A DNA stretch of 64,000 nucleotides, from the NCBI GenBank assembly GCA_017428525.1, contig JAFRQQ010000004.1, positions 1 through 64,000 on the forward strand. The letters are read 5' to 3'. Below are positions 24,597 through 32,463 of the stretch, in pieces. How positions within the stretch are numbered: position 1 is the first letter of the stretch; every line of letters begins with the position of its first letter. The notes beneath the pieces are model-generated. The model was not told the origin of the DNA, did not search any database, and saw only the letters and a program-made list of their open reading frames with translations. The translations under genes were made by a program, and so were the position numbers. Source of the DNA: Clostridia bacterium (lineage in GTDB: Bacteria > Bacillota > Clostridia > Oscillospirales > Acutalibacteraceae).

Positions 24597-25369
24597 CTGT
24601 GCGTTATCACCGGATGGATCCGACCGGCAACATCACCCTGCTGATCGAAACGCCCGTCGCGCCGGAACGGCGCAGCGCCGTCGCCGCAGCCCTGATGCGG
24701 CTGGAGCCGGATGCGGAGCAGGCCGGCTTCCTTCTGGAAACGCCGTCGGGTCTGCGTCTGGAAATGGCGGGCGGGGAATTCTGCGGCAACGCGACGATGT
24801 CCGCCGCCGCCTGGCTTTGCGAAAAAGAGGGCCGCAGCGGCCGCGTGACGCTCAGCGTTTCCGGCGCGAAAACGCCGCCGGAGGTGGAGGTGCAGCCGCC
24901 GCAGAACGGCAGCTATGTCTGCGCGGTGACGATGCCGCCGCCGGACGCCGTGACGGAATGTCTGCTGCCGCTGGACGGTCAGCTGCAGCCGATGCCCGCG
25001 GTTTCCTTCGGCGGGCTGACGCATCTGATCGTGGAAACGCCCATGCCCCGGCAGGATGCCGAGCTGCTGATTCGGCAGTGGTGCGCGTCGCTTTGTGCGG
25101 ATGCGCTCGGGCTGATGCTTTATGACCGGCAGACGCAGCGGCTCGATCCGCTGGTCTATGTCCCGGGCGCGGGCACCTGCATGTGGGAGCGCTCCTGCGC
25201 GAGCGGCACCACCGCGGTGGGGCTGGTGCTGGCAAAACGCGCAGACAAAACAGTCCGACTGACGCTGCAAGAGCCGGCCGGGCAGCTGAGTGTCACGGCG
25301 GAGCCGTCCGGGCGCGCCGTGCTCGCCGGCGCCGTGCGTCTGTGCGGCGCAAAAACCGTATCAATCTGA
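24593..25369 (+). CDS. DapF-fold amino-acid racemase/epimerase-like protein
   Basis: 258 residues. Two DapF-type cysteine motifs are intact: Cys64 in [13 protein letters not shown] and Cys202 in [12 protein letters not shown], the pair that removes and returns the alpha proton without PLP. Sequence around them is unlike housekeeping DapF: the usual GNDF start is [10 protein letters not shown] here, closer in flavour to histidine racemases of the CntK type (from memory). It is coupled by a 4-bp overlap to an amino-acid ABC transporter, so an imported amino acid is the probable substrate. No other opine-metallophore genes are adjacent, so a metallophore role is not supported. Confidence 0.7.
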   Translation: MTVRYHRMDPTGNITLLIETPVAPERRSAVAAALMRLEPDAEQAGFLLETPSGLRLEMAGGEFCGNATMSAAAWLCEKEGRSGRVTLSVSGAKTPPEVEVQPPQNGSYVCAVTMPPPDAVTECLLPLDGQLQPMPAVSFGGLTHLIVETPMPRQDAELLIRQWCASLCADALGLMLYDRQTQRLDPLVYVPGAGTCMWERSCASGTTAVGLVLAKRADKTVRLTLQEPAGQLSVTAEPSGRAVLAGAVRLCGAKTVSI

Positions 25370-25375
25370 ATCCGA

Positions 25376-25419
25376 AATCCGTCCCTGCGGCGATCCTGCC
25401 GTGCGGGGCGGATTCTTTT
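25376..25419 (+). terminator. Terminator of the transporter/racemase operon
   Basis: Stem AATCCGTCCCTGCGGC against GCCGTGCGGGGCGGATT, followed by CTTTTC. Confidence 0.75.
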
Positions 25420-25421
25420 CG

Positions 25422-25450
25422 TTGACAGCGCCGAGAGAATCGGATATAAT
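25422..25450 (+). promoter_or_regulatory. Promoter of the old-yellow-enzyme-like gene
   Basis: TTGACA at 25422-25427, 17-bp spacer, TATAAT at 25445-25450: a near-perfect sigma-A promoter 38 bp before the ATG at 25488. Confidence 0.8.
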
Positions 25451-25487
25451 TGCTGTAAGAGAAAATGAAACGGAAGGGAAGAGAATC

Positions 25488-27464
25488 ATGCATCCGAAGT
25501 ATCCGCATCTGCTCTCACCGGCAAAGATCGGCAGCGTCACGCTGCGCAACCGCACGGTCATGGCGGCCATGGGCATGAGCCAGTCCGACAACGGCTTCGT
25601 CAATCAGGCGGTGCTCAATCATTATGCCGCGCGCGCAAACGGCGGCGTGGGCGCGATCGTTGTGGAGGTCACCTGCGTGGACACGCCGTTGGGTCTGAAT
25701 ACCAACGGCATGCTTGTGATCGACGACGACAAATATATCCCCGGCATGACGCAGCTCGCGTCGGTCATCCATCAGGGCGGCGCGGCCGCCTTCCTGCAGA
25801 TTTCCCACACCGGACGCGGCGCAAGACGCGCGATCATCGGCGCGCAGCCGGTCGGCCCGAGCGCCGTGGCGATGCCCTATTCCTTCATGATGGGGCTGGG
25901 CAACGAAACGCCCCGCGCGCTGACCGTGGAGGAGATTCACGCGATCGAAGAGAAGTATGCGCAGGCGGCGCTGCGCGCGAAAAAAGCCGGCTTCGACGGC
26001 GTGGAGCTGCACTGCGTCGGCTATTACATGGGTCAGCAGTTTTTATCCTCCACGGCGAATATCCGCACGGATTCCTACGGCGGCAGCCGCAAAAACAGGA
26101 TCCGGTTTCATCTGAATATCATCCGCCGCATCCGTGAACTCTGCGGCCCGGATTTTGCCGTCCTCGTCAAGCTCTCCGTGGTGGAGCAGGGGCCCGACGG
26201 CGGCATCTCGATCCCGGACGGGATCTATTACAGCAAGCAGCTGCAGGCGGCCGGCGTGGATGCGATCGAGGTGCTTGCGGGCAAATGGTCGAGCGAGGCC
26301 GGCAAACGGGAAAAGCCGGAGTCGGCCTATCCGGACTGCATGGCGGTCCCGCTTTGCAAGGTGGTCAGCGCCGGTCTGCGTCTGACCACGGGGAAGGCGC
26401 GCACCGTGCCGCTCATCGGCGGCGGCCGCGCACAGGATCCCGTGAAGGCGGAGCGCGCGATTGCCGACGGCAGCTGCGAGTTCATCTTCATCGGCCACGG
26501 CCTGCTCGTGCAGCCGGATCTGGTGAATCTCTTCGCCGAAGGCCGCGAGGATGAGATCCGCCCCTGCATCGGCTGCGGGCACTGCATCGATCAGCAGCTG
26601 CAGCACGGCGGCAAGGCGATCTGCTCCGGCAATGCCGTGCTCGCGCGCGGCGACAACGACGCAACGCTCCCGCCCGCGCAGGAAAAGAAGCATGTGGTCG
26701 TCATCGGCGGCGGCGTCGCCGGCGTTGAGGCGGCGCGCATTGCCGCGAAACGCGGTCACACCGTGGATCTGTATGAAGCGGCAAACGAGATCGGCGGGCA
26801 GATCAATCTGGCCGACAAGCCGCCGTTCAAGCAGCATTTTTCGCTGCTCAAGCCCTACCTCGAGCGGCAGCTTGAAATTACGGGCGTCAACGTGCATCTC
26901 GGGAAGAAGGTCACGCCGGCGCAGGTGCTGGCCATGCAGGCGGACGCCGTTGTCTGCGCGACCGGCGCGGCGCCCGTGCAGCTCAGGCTCGACGGCGCGG
27001 AGCGCGCGATTTACGCAAAGGACGTGCTGCGCGGCGCACCGACCGGCAGGCATGTCGTGGTCATCGGCGGCGGCTCGACCGGCTGCGAAACCGCGGAGCT
27101 GCTCGGCAAGCAGGGCAAAAAGGTGACGGTGATCGAGCTGTCGGAAACGCTTGCCGCCAACACCGGAAAAACGGCGCAGACGATCCTGCTCGGGCATCTG
27201 AAGGGTCTGGGCGTGCGGCTGATGACGGGCGCACGCGCGGAATCGATCACGGCCGACGCCGTGCGCTGCCGCACCGCCGCGGGCGAAACCGTTTCGCTGC
27301 GCGCGGATACGGTGGTGCTGGCCGTCGGCGAACGGCCGGAAGCGTCGCTTTATGAGGCGCTGAAGGACGCGCACCCCGCGGTTTACAACATCGGCGATTC
27401 CAACGGCGGCGGCATCCTGCCGGCGGCGGTCTATGAAGGCTACACCGTCGGCTGCAGTATCTGA
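25488..27464 (+). CDS. FMN/FAD/4Fe-4S ene-reductase of the 2,4-dienoyl-CoA reductase / BaiCD group
   Basis: 658 residues from ATG 25488. An old-yellow-enzyme barrel (1-360; LLSPAKIGSVTLRNRTVMAA, then TANIRTDSYGGSRKNR) is followed by an Fe-S motif C-x2-C-x2-C-x12-C beginning CIGCGHC, and FAD and NAD(P) Rossmann motifs VVVIGGGVAGVEAARIA and VVVIGGGSTGCETAELLG. This is the layout of 2,4-dienoyl-CoA reductase, trimethylamine dehydrogenase and the gut bile-acid enzymes BaiCD/BaiH. The common active-site HGAHGY is HCVGYY here, so one usual catalytic His seems absent and the Fe-S spacing is one residue off the usual pattern. The substrate is probably an alpha,beta-unsaturated compound; unknown. It has its own promoter and terminator. 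Confidence 0.88.
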   Translation: MHPKYPHLLSPAKIGSVTLRNRTVMAAMGMSQSDNGFVNQAVLNHYAARANGGVGAIVVEVTCVDTPLGLNTNGMLVIDDDKYIPGMTQLASVIHQGGAAAFLQISHTGRGARRAIIGAQPVGPSAVAMPYSFMMGLGNETPRALTVEEIHAIEEKYAQAALRAKKAGFDGVELHCVGYYMGQQFLSSTANIRTDSYGGSRKNRIRFHLNIIRRIRELCGPDFAVLVKLSVVEQGPDGGISIPDGIYYSKQLQAAGVDAIEVLAGKWSSEAGKREKPESAYPDCMAVPLCKVVSAGLRLTTGKARTVPLIGGGRAQDPVKAERAIADGSCEFIFIGHGLLVQPDLVNLFAEGREDEIRPCIGCGHCIDQQLQHGGKAICSGNAVLARGDNDATLPPAQEKKHVVVIGGGVAGVEAARIAAKRGHTVDLYEAANEIGGQINLADKPPFKQHFSLLKPYLERQLEITGVNVHLGKKVTPAQVLAMQADAVVCATGAAPVQLRLDGAERAIYAKDVLRGAPTGRHVVVIGGGSTGCETAELLGKQGKKVTVIELSETLAANTGKTAQTILLGHLKGLGVRLMTGARAESITADAVRCRTAAGETVSLRADTVVLAVGERPEASLYEALKDAHPAVYNIGDSNGGGILPAAVYEGYTVGCSI

Positions 27465-27486
27465 ACCGGCTCAAAACATGAATCAT

Positions 27487-27521
27487 AACGGCGCGTTGCA
27501 ATCCCGCAGCGCGCCGTTTTC
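27487..27521 (+). terminator. Rho-independent terminator
   Basis: AACGGCGCG / CGCGCCGTT stem with T4, directly after the ene-reductase gene. Confidence 0.8.
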
Positions 27522-27522
27522 T

Positions 27523-27560
27523 GATTAGGAATGAGGAAGGAGGAATGAGGAATGCATGAG
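27523..27560. repeat. Short tandem repeat of a GGAATGA-like heptamer
   Basis: Imperfect copies of GGAATGA (TTAGGAATGAGG, GGAGGAATGAGGAATG) follow one another. It is a low-complexity intergenic repeat of unknown role. Confidence 0.5.
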
Positions 27561-27953
27561 AAAACGGGGACGGATCTTATATATAACCGCCGGCGTTGCA
27601 CCGTAGGGAACGCTGCCCGCAGTGTTCCGATGCGCCGCAGGCACATAACAATATTATAACTCATATTATGACAACAATCCCAGGGAACAACGATGCATCG
27701 CCGCCGTGCTCCCTTCCGCCGTTTTGCAATCGAAACAAAAAAATTACCATTCATAGCGCGAAAACTGTCGGCAACACTACTTTTGCAGCTGGAAAGCGGC
27801 GGTTTTGGATGCGAGTGCCTGCGCGGAAATGCCGATGAGGATGCCGCAAAGAAGCGAAAAGCGTCTGCCGCCGACGGATCGGCTGCGAGTAACGCCGGAG
27901 CTTCTCCGCCTGTGCCGTTCTTCGGCCCCGTGCGGCGACGTTCCGCACGGAAA
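27561..27953. other. Gene-free intergenic region before the spore-protein gene
   Basis: About 390 bp without a supported gene. It holds an imperfect hairpin around 27600-27630 (GTAGGGAACGCTG ... CAGTGTTCC) and an AT-rich stretch near 27645-27670 (ATAACAATATTATAACTC) that could contain a promoter. Reading frames here have no ribosome-binding sites or recognisable products. Confidence 0.4.
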
Positions 27954-27968
27954 AAGGGGTGAAATGAA

Positions 27969-28163
27969 GTGAAGAACAGCAACAACGCCGTGGTGCCGCA
28001 GGCCCGTGAAGCGCTGGACAGATTCAAGATGGAAGCCGCCCGCGAGGTCGGCGTCAACCTGAAGCAGGGCTATAACGGCGACCTGACCTCCAAGGAAGCC
28101 GGCTCCGTCGGCGGCCAGATGGTCAAGAAGATGATCGAGGCGTATGAAAACGGGATGAAATAA
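27969..28163 (+). CDS. Alpha/beta-type small acid-soluble spore protein
   Basis: 64 residues from a GTG at 27969; the nearby ATG at 27964 meets a stop after two codons. The family signature is clear: VPQAREALDRFKMEAAREVG, then NLKQGYNGDLTSKEAGSVGG, then MVKKMIEAYE. These proteins coat DNA in dormant spores and protect it from UV and peroxide; they are made in the forespore, normally under sigma-G. The region around Glu22 (KMEAARE) corresponds to the cleavage site of the germination protease. The gene stands alone. Confidence 0.95.
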   Translation: MKNSNNAVVPQAREALDRFKMEAAREVGVNLKQGYNGDLTSKEAGSVGGQMVKKMIEAYENGMK

Positions 28164-28276
28164 CAACGCAGCGTCGGACTGCGTGCGGCGGCGTTGAAAT
28201 GCAGACGCCCTGCCGCCATCGCCTTCGAATCACACACTGACGCCGAACGGCGCCAACCGAACACCGATCAACCGGC

Positions 28277-28308
28277 AGCCTCCGTTTGCCTTCGGGCAGG
28301 CGGAGGCT
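28277..28308. terminator. Hairpin after the spore-protein gene
   Basis: AGCCTCCG / CGGAGGCT stem with a GC-rich 16-nt loop; only scattered T residues follow. Probable terminator. Confidence 0.5.
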
Positions 28309-28353
28309 CATTCCGTTTGCGCGGGAAAATGCGGGCGCGACGGCAGATGCTTC

Positions 28354-28382
28354 TTTACATTTGCAACAATCTATGTTATAAT
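28354..28382 (+). promoter_or_regulatory. Promoter of the CHAP-domain gene
   Basis: TTTACA at 28354-28359, 17-bp spacer, TATAAT at 28377-28382, 35 bp before the start codon. Confidence 0.75.
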
Positions 28383-28417
28383 TAGACACAAGAAATACAG
28401 ATGGGAGGGATTCGCAG

Positions 28418-29575
28418 ATGAAACAGTGCGCTCGGCGTTTGACAGCGGGGCTGCTTTGCCTGCTTATGATCGTTTCCGTCGCTGCGGCCGGCGGCGTGCT
28501 GCGGGTCTCTGCCATCACGCAGACCGATGCGGCGGCCTGGGCCAAAGCGCAGGGGGATCGGCGGGTCGGCTTCGATCTGGATGCGCATTACGGCTATCAA
28601 TGCTCCGATTTTGTGACGGCCTATATGAATTATCTTGTGGACGGCGACGCCTATTCCGGCCGCTATCAGGTCTATGATGCGAAGGAATATCCGGACGTTG
28701 CCGCCGAGGAACCTGCCCGCTGGACCGTGCTGCGCGGCGCGGAGATGGTGCCGCAGCCGGGAGATATTTTCGTTGCCGCCGGGCGGGATCAGTCCTTCGG
28801 CCATGCAGGCATCATTGTCGGGCAGGCAGGGAAGAAATACAAGGTGGTCGATCAGAATTCCTATCCGAAGATCGATTACGTAAATGGACAGCCGTGCTAT
28901 ACGCATGACATCAGTCTGACGAACGACTATGCGCTCACGGCGCTGATCCGCTATCGGTTTGATGTGCAGCTCTTTACGCTGACCTATCATGCGAACGGCG
29001 GCGAAAACGCGCCTGCCGCGCAGACCGGCAGCGGCACGGTGCAGCTTTCCGGCGCGGCGCCGACGAAGGAGGGCTATGACTTCCTCGGCTGGGCGGAAAG
29101 CGCAGGCGCTTCGTCCGCGCAGTATCAGCCCGGCGCGTCGGTCAATCTGACGGCGGACTTGACGCTCTTTGCGGTCTGGCAGCTGCATCAGTCCGGCACG
29201 CAGGAGGAAAACCCGACGGCAAACGCGGTGCTGCATGTGCGCGATTCCGCGACCGTGGAATACCGCGCGGATGTGACCCTGACCGCGACGGCGACCGGTG
29301 TGCCGCAGGGCTATGTGCTGGCGATTTATGAAGGCGGCACGCAGCGCGCCGTCGGCAGCAATGAAACGGTCAGCTATCACATCGGCAGCATGACGGGCAG
29401 CAGAACGCTGACTGTCCGCGTGACGAATGCGGCAGGGGCCGTGCAGAAGGACGGCAGCGGCGCGGAGCTGAGCAAGACGGCGGAGATCAAGGTTTCCGAC
29501 AGCTTTTTCCTGCGGCTGATCGCCTTCATCAAGGGGCTGTTCGGGCTGCTTCCGAAGGTGGAGATCCTGCCGTAA
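28418..29575 (+). CDS. Secreted CHAP/NlpC-type hydrolase with InlB-like repeat
   Basis: 385 residues. Residues 1-32 are a signal peptide (VSA-IT). Residues 35-185 form a CHAP-like cysteine hydrolase: nucleophile in YGYQCSDFVTAYMN (Cys62) and His in SFGHAGIIVG (His128), with PQPGDIFVAAG between, as in wall amidases and endopeptidases. Residues 190-255 are one Listeria-Bacteroides (InlB B-type) repeat, LTYHANGGENAPAAQ to LTLFAVW. A beta domain of about 90 residues follows. The end is an amphipathic hydrophobic tail (FFLRLIAFIKGLFGLLP), matching that of the C1 peptidase. Likely acts on peptidoglycan or a surface peptide. Confidence 0.8.
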   Translation: MKQCARRLTAGLLCLLMIVSVAAAGGVLRVSAITQTDAAAWAKAQGDRRVGFDLDAHYGYQCSDFVTAYMNYLVDGDAYSGRYQVYDAKEYPDVAAEEPARWTVLRGAEMVPQPGDIFVAAGRDQSFGHAGIIVGQAGKKYKVVDQNSYPKIDYVNGQPCYTHDISLTNDYALTALIRYRFDVQLFTLTYHANGGENAPAAQTGSGTVQLSGAAPTKEGYDFLGWAESAGASSAQYQPGASVNLTADLTLFAVWQLHQSGTQEENPTANAVLHVRDSATVEYRADVTLTATATGVPQGYVLAIYEGGTQRAVGSNETVSYHIGSMTGSRTLTVRVTNAAGAVQKDGSGAELSKTAEIKVSDSFFLRLIAFIKGLFGLLPKVEILP

Positions 29576-29676
29576 TCCGTCGTTTTAAAAACGCATTCCA
29601 AACGGAGCTGCAATTGCATTTCAGTCAACATGCCGCTTCAGGCGGCTCAAATAAATGAAAAAGAGAGGTATGAAAA

Positions 29677-30453
29677 ATGAAGAAATTCACCGTTTTGTTC
29701 GTCTGTCTTGCCCTTCTTGCGGCGAGCGTGACCTTATTCGCTGCGTGCGACAAAAAGAAACCCGTAGAGGAACCGACAATCAGCGACGCTGCGGAAGAGA
29801 TCACCGAAGAAATCCCCGATGCGATCGTCGGCGGCTGGGAGAATGACAAGTCCCCCGTGATCACCGAAGAATTCCGGCAGGTCTTTGAAAAGGCCGCGGC
29901 AAATCTGGACGGCGTCGACTACACGCCGATCGCGTATCTTTCCAGCCAGGTCGTTGCCGGCAAGAACCATCGCGTGCTGTGCAAGGCGGTCACGGTTGTT
30001 CCCGACGCGGTGCCCACCTATGCGATCGTTACGGTCTATGAGGATCTGAACGGCAATGCCGAGATCACCGATGTGGTCAGAAGCAATGTGGAAACGGGTC
30101 AGCCCGGCCTTGCCGGCGGCTGGAACGAGCCTGCGTCGCCCGAGATGACGGATGCGGCGAAGGACGCGCTGACAAAAGCGTGCGAAACCCTGACCGGCGC
30201 GGAATACACGCCTGTGGCGCTGCTTGCCTCGCAGGTCGTTGCGGGCATGAATTACCGCATTCTCTGTGAATCCAAGGCGACCGTGCCCGGCGCGCAGACG
30301 GAATATGTGATCGTCACCGTTTACGCGGACCTGCAGGGGAACGCGGAGATCACCGATACGGTGACCTTCGGCGCGGACGCGCAGGCCGAAGAAGCGCCGG
30401 CGGAGGACGCCGTGGAAGCGGAAACGTCCGAAGCTGCGCCTGAGGTCGAATAA
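29677..30453 (+). CDS. Lipoprotein with two tandem cystatin-like domains
   Basis: 258 residues. Lipobox FAAC places the lipid on Cys24. Two repeats of about 80 residues (51-131 and 146-226, offset 95) share: GGW near the start (52-54, 147-149), an amphipathic helix, YTPxAxLxSQVVAG (QVVAG at 91-95 and 186-190), a strand ending L-C, and VTVYxDLxGNAEIT. QVVAG after an N-terminal Gly and one helix is the diagnostic first loop of cystatins, inhibitors of papain-like C1 peptidases; the DLxGNAE loop sits where cystatins have their second hairpin. The C-terminal 25 residues are acidic. Facing outward on the membrane, it could guard against C1 peptidases, including the one encoded at 12679. Cystatins are uncommon in bacteria; the assignment is by motif only. 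Confidence 0.7.
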   Translation: MKKFTVLFVCLALLAASVTLFAACDKKKPVEEPTISDAAEEITEEIPDAIVGGWENDKSPVITEEFRQVFEKAAANLDGVDYTPIAYLSSQVVAGKNHRVLCKAVTVVPDAVPTYAIVTVYEDLNGNAEITDVVRSNVETGQPGLAGGWNEPASPEMTDAAKDALTKACETLTGAEYTPVALLASQVVAGMNYRILCESKATVPGAQTEYVIVTVYADLQGNAEITDTVTFGADAQAEEAPAEDAVEAETSEAAPEVE

Positions 30454-30526
30454 AGCCGCTCCGGCCGCAAAAAGCCGGAACGCCCCGCGGCAGAATCCCG
30501 TGCCGTAAATCTAACAGTATAAAAAT

Positions 30527-30578
30527 CTGCCCCAACCGCAGTCACTGCGCTGTGATTGGGGCGGAAGTTTTATTCTTT
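30527..30578 (+). terminator. Terminator after the cystatin-like gene
   Basis: GCCCCAA (30529-30535) pairs with TTGGGGC (30556-30562), with partial pairing inside, followed by GTTTTATTCTTT. Confidence 0.7.
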
Positions 30579-30601
30579 GCTGCCGCCGCGGAAAAAAACA
30601 G

Positions 30602-30630
30602 TTGAATCCCGGCAAAAATGCTGGTATAAT
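30602..30630 (+). promoter_or_regulatory. Promoter of the MATE transporter
   Basis: TTGAAT at 30602-30607, 17-bp spacer, TATAAT at 30625-30630. Confidence 0.75.
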
Positions 30631-30680
30631 AGGCAGGAATCTGCCGCGGTCGGCGGCAAGAATCCCGGGAGAACAAGGCA

Positions 30681-32087
30681 ATGAGCATGAAGACCCTGCG
30701 CAGCACCTTCATCGGTGACCGCGCGTTTTATAAGCGGGTGCTGGCCGTGGCGGTGCCGATCATGGTGCAGACCGGCATCACGAATTTTGTGAGCCTGCTG
30801 GACAATATCATGGTCGGGCGCATCGGCACGGAGCAGATGAGCGGCGTGGCGATCGTGAACCAGCTGCTGTTTGTGTATTATCTCTGCGTGTTCGGCGGCT
30901 TTGCCGGCGCGGGCATTTTCACCGCGCAGTATTACGGCGCGCAGGATCAGGACGGCGTGCGCCACACCTTCCGCTACAAGCTCTGGATGGGCGCGCTCCT
31001 TTTTCTCGGCGCGCTGGTGATCTTCAGCGGCTTCGGCAGGCAGCTGATCGGGCTGTACCTGAACGGCAGCAGCGACGGCGGCGATCTGACGGCGGCAATG
31101 GGATACGCGTGCGATTATCTGCGGATCATTCTGTTCGGCCTGCCGGCCTTTACGGTGGTGCAGGTGTATGCCAACACGCTGCGCGAATGCGGAGAAACCG
31201 TGGTGCCCATGCGCGCCGGACTGACGGCGGTCGCGGTAAATCTGACGCTGAATTATCTGCTGATTTACGGCAAGCTCTGTTTTCCGGCGCTCGGCGTGCG
31301 CGGCGCGGCGATCGCGACGGTGGCCTCGCGCCTGACGGAAATGGCGGTCGTCGTGATCTGGACGCACCGGCATCCCGACCGCTGCCCCTATATCACGGGC
31401 GTTTACCGGTCCGCGCGCGTGCCGCTGAAGCTGGTCAAAACCTTTTTCCTGACCGGATCGCCCCTGCTGGTGAATGAAGCGCTCTGGTCGGCGGGCATGG
31501 CGATGCTCACGCAGTGCTATTCGCTGCGCGGTCTGAATGTCGTGGCCGGGCAGAATATCGCCAGCACGGTCAGCAACGTCTTCAACGTGGTGTTTTTCGC
31601 GATGGGCGACGCAATCGCCATCATCGTCGGGCAGCATCTGGGCGCGGGTCGTTACAAGCAAGCGCGGGAGGAGGACAACAAGATCATCGCGTTTGCCATC
31701 TGCGTCGCAACGCTCGTGGGTCTTGCGATCCTCGGCGCGGCGCCGTTCTTCCCGCAGATTTACAACACAACGCCGGAGGCGCGGCGGATCGCCACGCATT
31801 TTCTGATCGCGCAGGCGGCCTTTACGCCGCAGATCTGCCTGCTGCACACCACCTATTTTACCCTGCGTTCCGGCGGCAAAACGATCATCACCTTCCTGTT
31901 TGACAGCGTATTCATGTGGGTGGTCAGCGTGCCGCTGGCCTTCGTGCTCAGCCGGTTCACCGCGCTTTATGTGATCTGGATTTTCGTCGCCCTGCAGATG
32001 GCGGACTGGATCAAATGCGCGATCGGCGTCGTGCTTGTGAAAAAAGGCGTCTGGATGAACAACATCGTGCAGCACGCCGGGGAATAA
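30681..32087 (+). CDS. MATE-family efflux transporter
   Basis: 468 residues with about 12 hydrophobic segments in two six-helix halves, the normal MATE size. Diagnostic stretches: PIMVQTGITNFVSLLDNIMV (helix 1), MSGVAIVNQLLFV (helix 2), GLPAFTVVQVYANTLRECGE, and in the second half SPLLVNEALWSAGMAMLTQC and NVFNVVFFAMGDAIAIIVGQ. Exports organic cations or drugs by sodium or proton exchange; substrate not predictable. Has its own promoter and a shared terminator. Confidence 0.92.
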   Translation: MSMKTLRSTFIGDRAFYKRVLAVAVPIMVQTGITNFVSLLDNIMVGRIGTEQMSGVAIVNQLLFVYYLCVFGGFAGAGIFTAQYYGAQDQDGVRHTFRYKLWMGALLFLGALVIFSGFGRQLIGLYLNGSSDGGDLTAAMGYACDYLRIILFGLPAFTVVQVYANTLRECGETVVPMRAGLTAVAVNLTLNYLLIYGKLCFPALGVRGAAIATVASRLTEMAVVVIWTHRHPDRCPYITGVYRSARVPLKLVKTFFLTGSPLLVNEALWSAGMAMLTQCYSLRGLNVVAGQNIASTVSNVFNVVFFAMGDAIAIIVGQHLGAGRYKQAREEDNKIIAFAICVATLVGLAILGAAPFFPQIYNTTPEARRIATHFLIAQAAFTPQICLLHTTYFTLRSGGKTIITFLFDSVFMWVVSVPLAFVLSRFTALYVIWIFVALQMADWIKCAIGVVLVKKGVWMNNIVQHAGE

Positions 32088-32094
32088 AAAAGAA

Positions 32095-32127
32095 AAACGG
32101 GTTCGTCGCCGACGGACCCGTTCATTT
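32095..32127. terminator. Bidirectional terminator
   Basis: Stem AACGGGTTCGTC / GACGGACCCGTT, with A residues before and TCATTTT after, between convergent genes. Confidence 0.75.
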
Positions 32128-32130
32128 TGA

Positions 32131-32463
32131 CTATTCAACAACCAGATAACCGACGGGAAAGGGCTCCACATCAGGCGTATCGGTCAGCGTTTTCAGCACT
32201 TTATAAAACGTAAAGGTGCAGGGGCGCTTGCTGCGTGTTTCCCAGTCCCGCAGAGCGATTTCTCCCTTGAGCAGGGTGATCAGGTCGCCGTTCACGTCGG
32301 CAAAGGACTGCGTGTGGCGCAGCTGCAGCGGCGGCAGCCGATAGCATTCGGCGTATTCCGCGCGGGTCATGCCGGGCAGAAGCACGGTGCCGCAGTCATG
32401 ATCCAGCAGCCAGAGCGCGAGCTTCTCCTTGAATTCCCGTTCGGTGAGGATCGGCGCGGTCAT
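32131..32463 (-). CDS. Small cytoplasmic protein of unknown function, last gene of sugar-kinase operon
   Basis: 110 residues from ATG 32463, which overlaps the stop of the kinase gene by 4 bp (ATGA). No signal peptide or membrane segment. Visible: TEREFKEKLALWLLDHDCGT and a RHTQSFADVNGDLITLLKGE stretch; ends in VGYLVVE. Not recognised. Translational coupling to the kinase suggests a shared pathway. Confidence 0.6.
   Translation of the reverse strand: MTAPILTEREFKEKLALWLLDHDCGTVLLPGMTRAEYAECYRLPPLQLRHTQSFADVNGDLITLLKGEIALRDWETRSKRPCTFTFYKVLKTLTDTPDVEPFPVGYLVVE

Noticed and set aside
24593..25369. Staphylopine-type metallophore locus
   Set aside because: Only the racemase-like gene is present; no nicotianamine-synthase-like or opine-dehydrogenase gene adjoins it.
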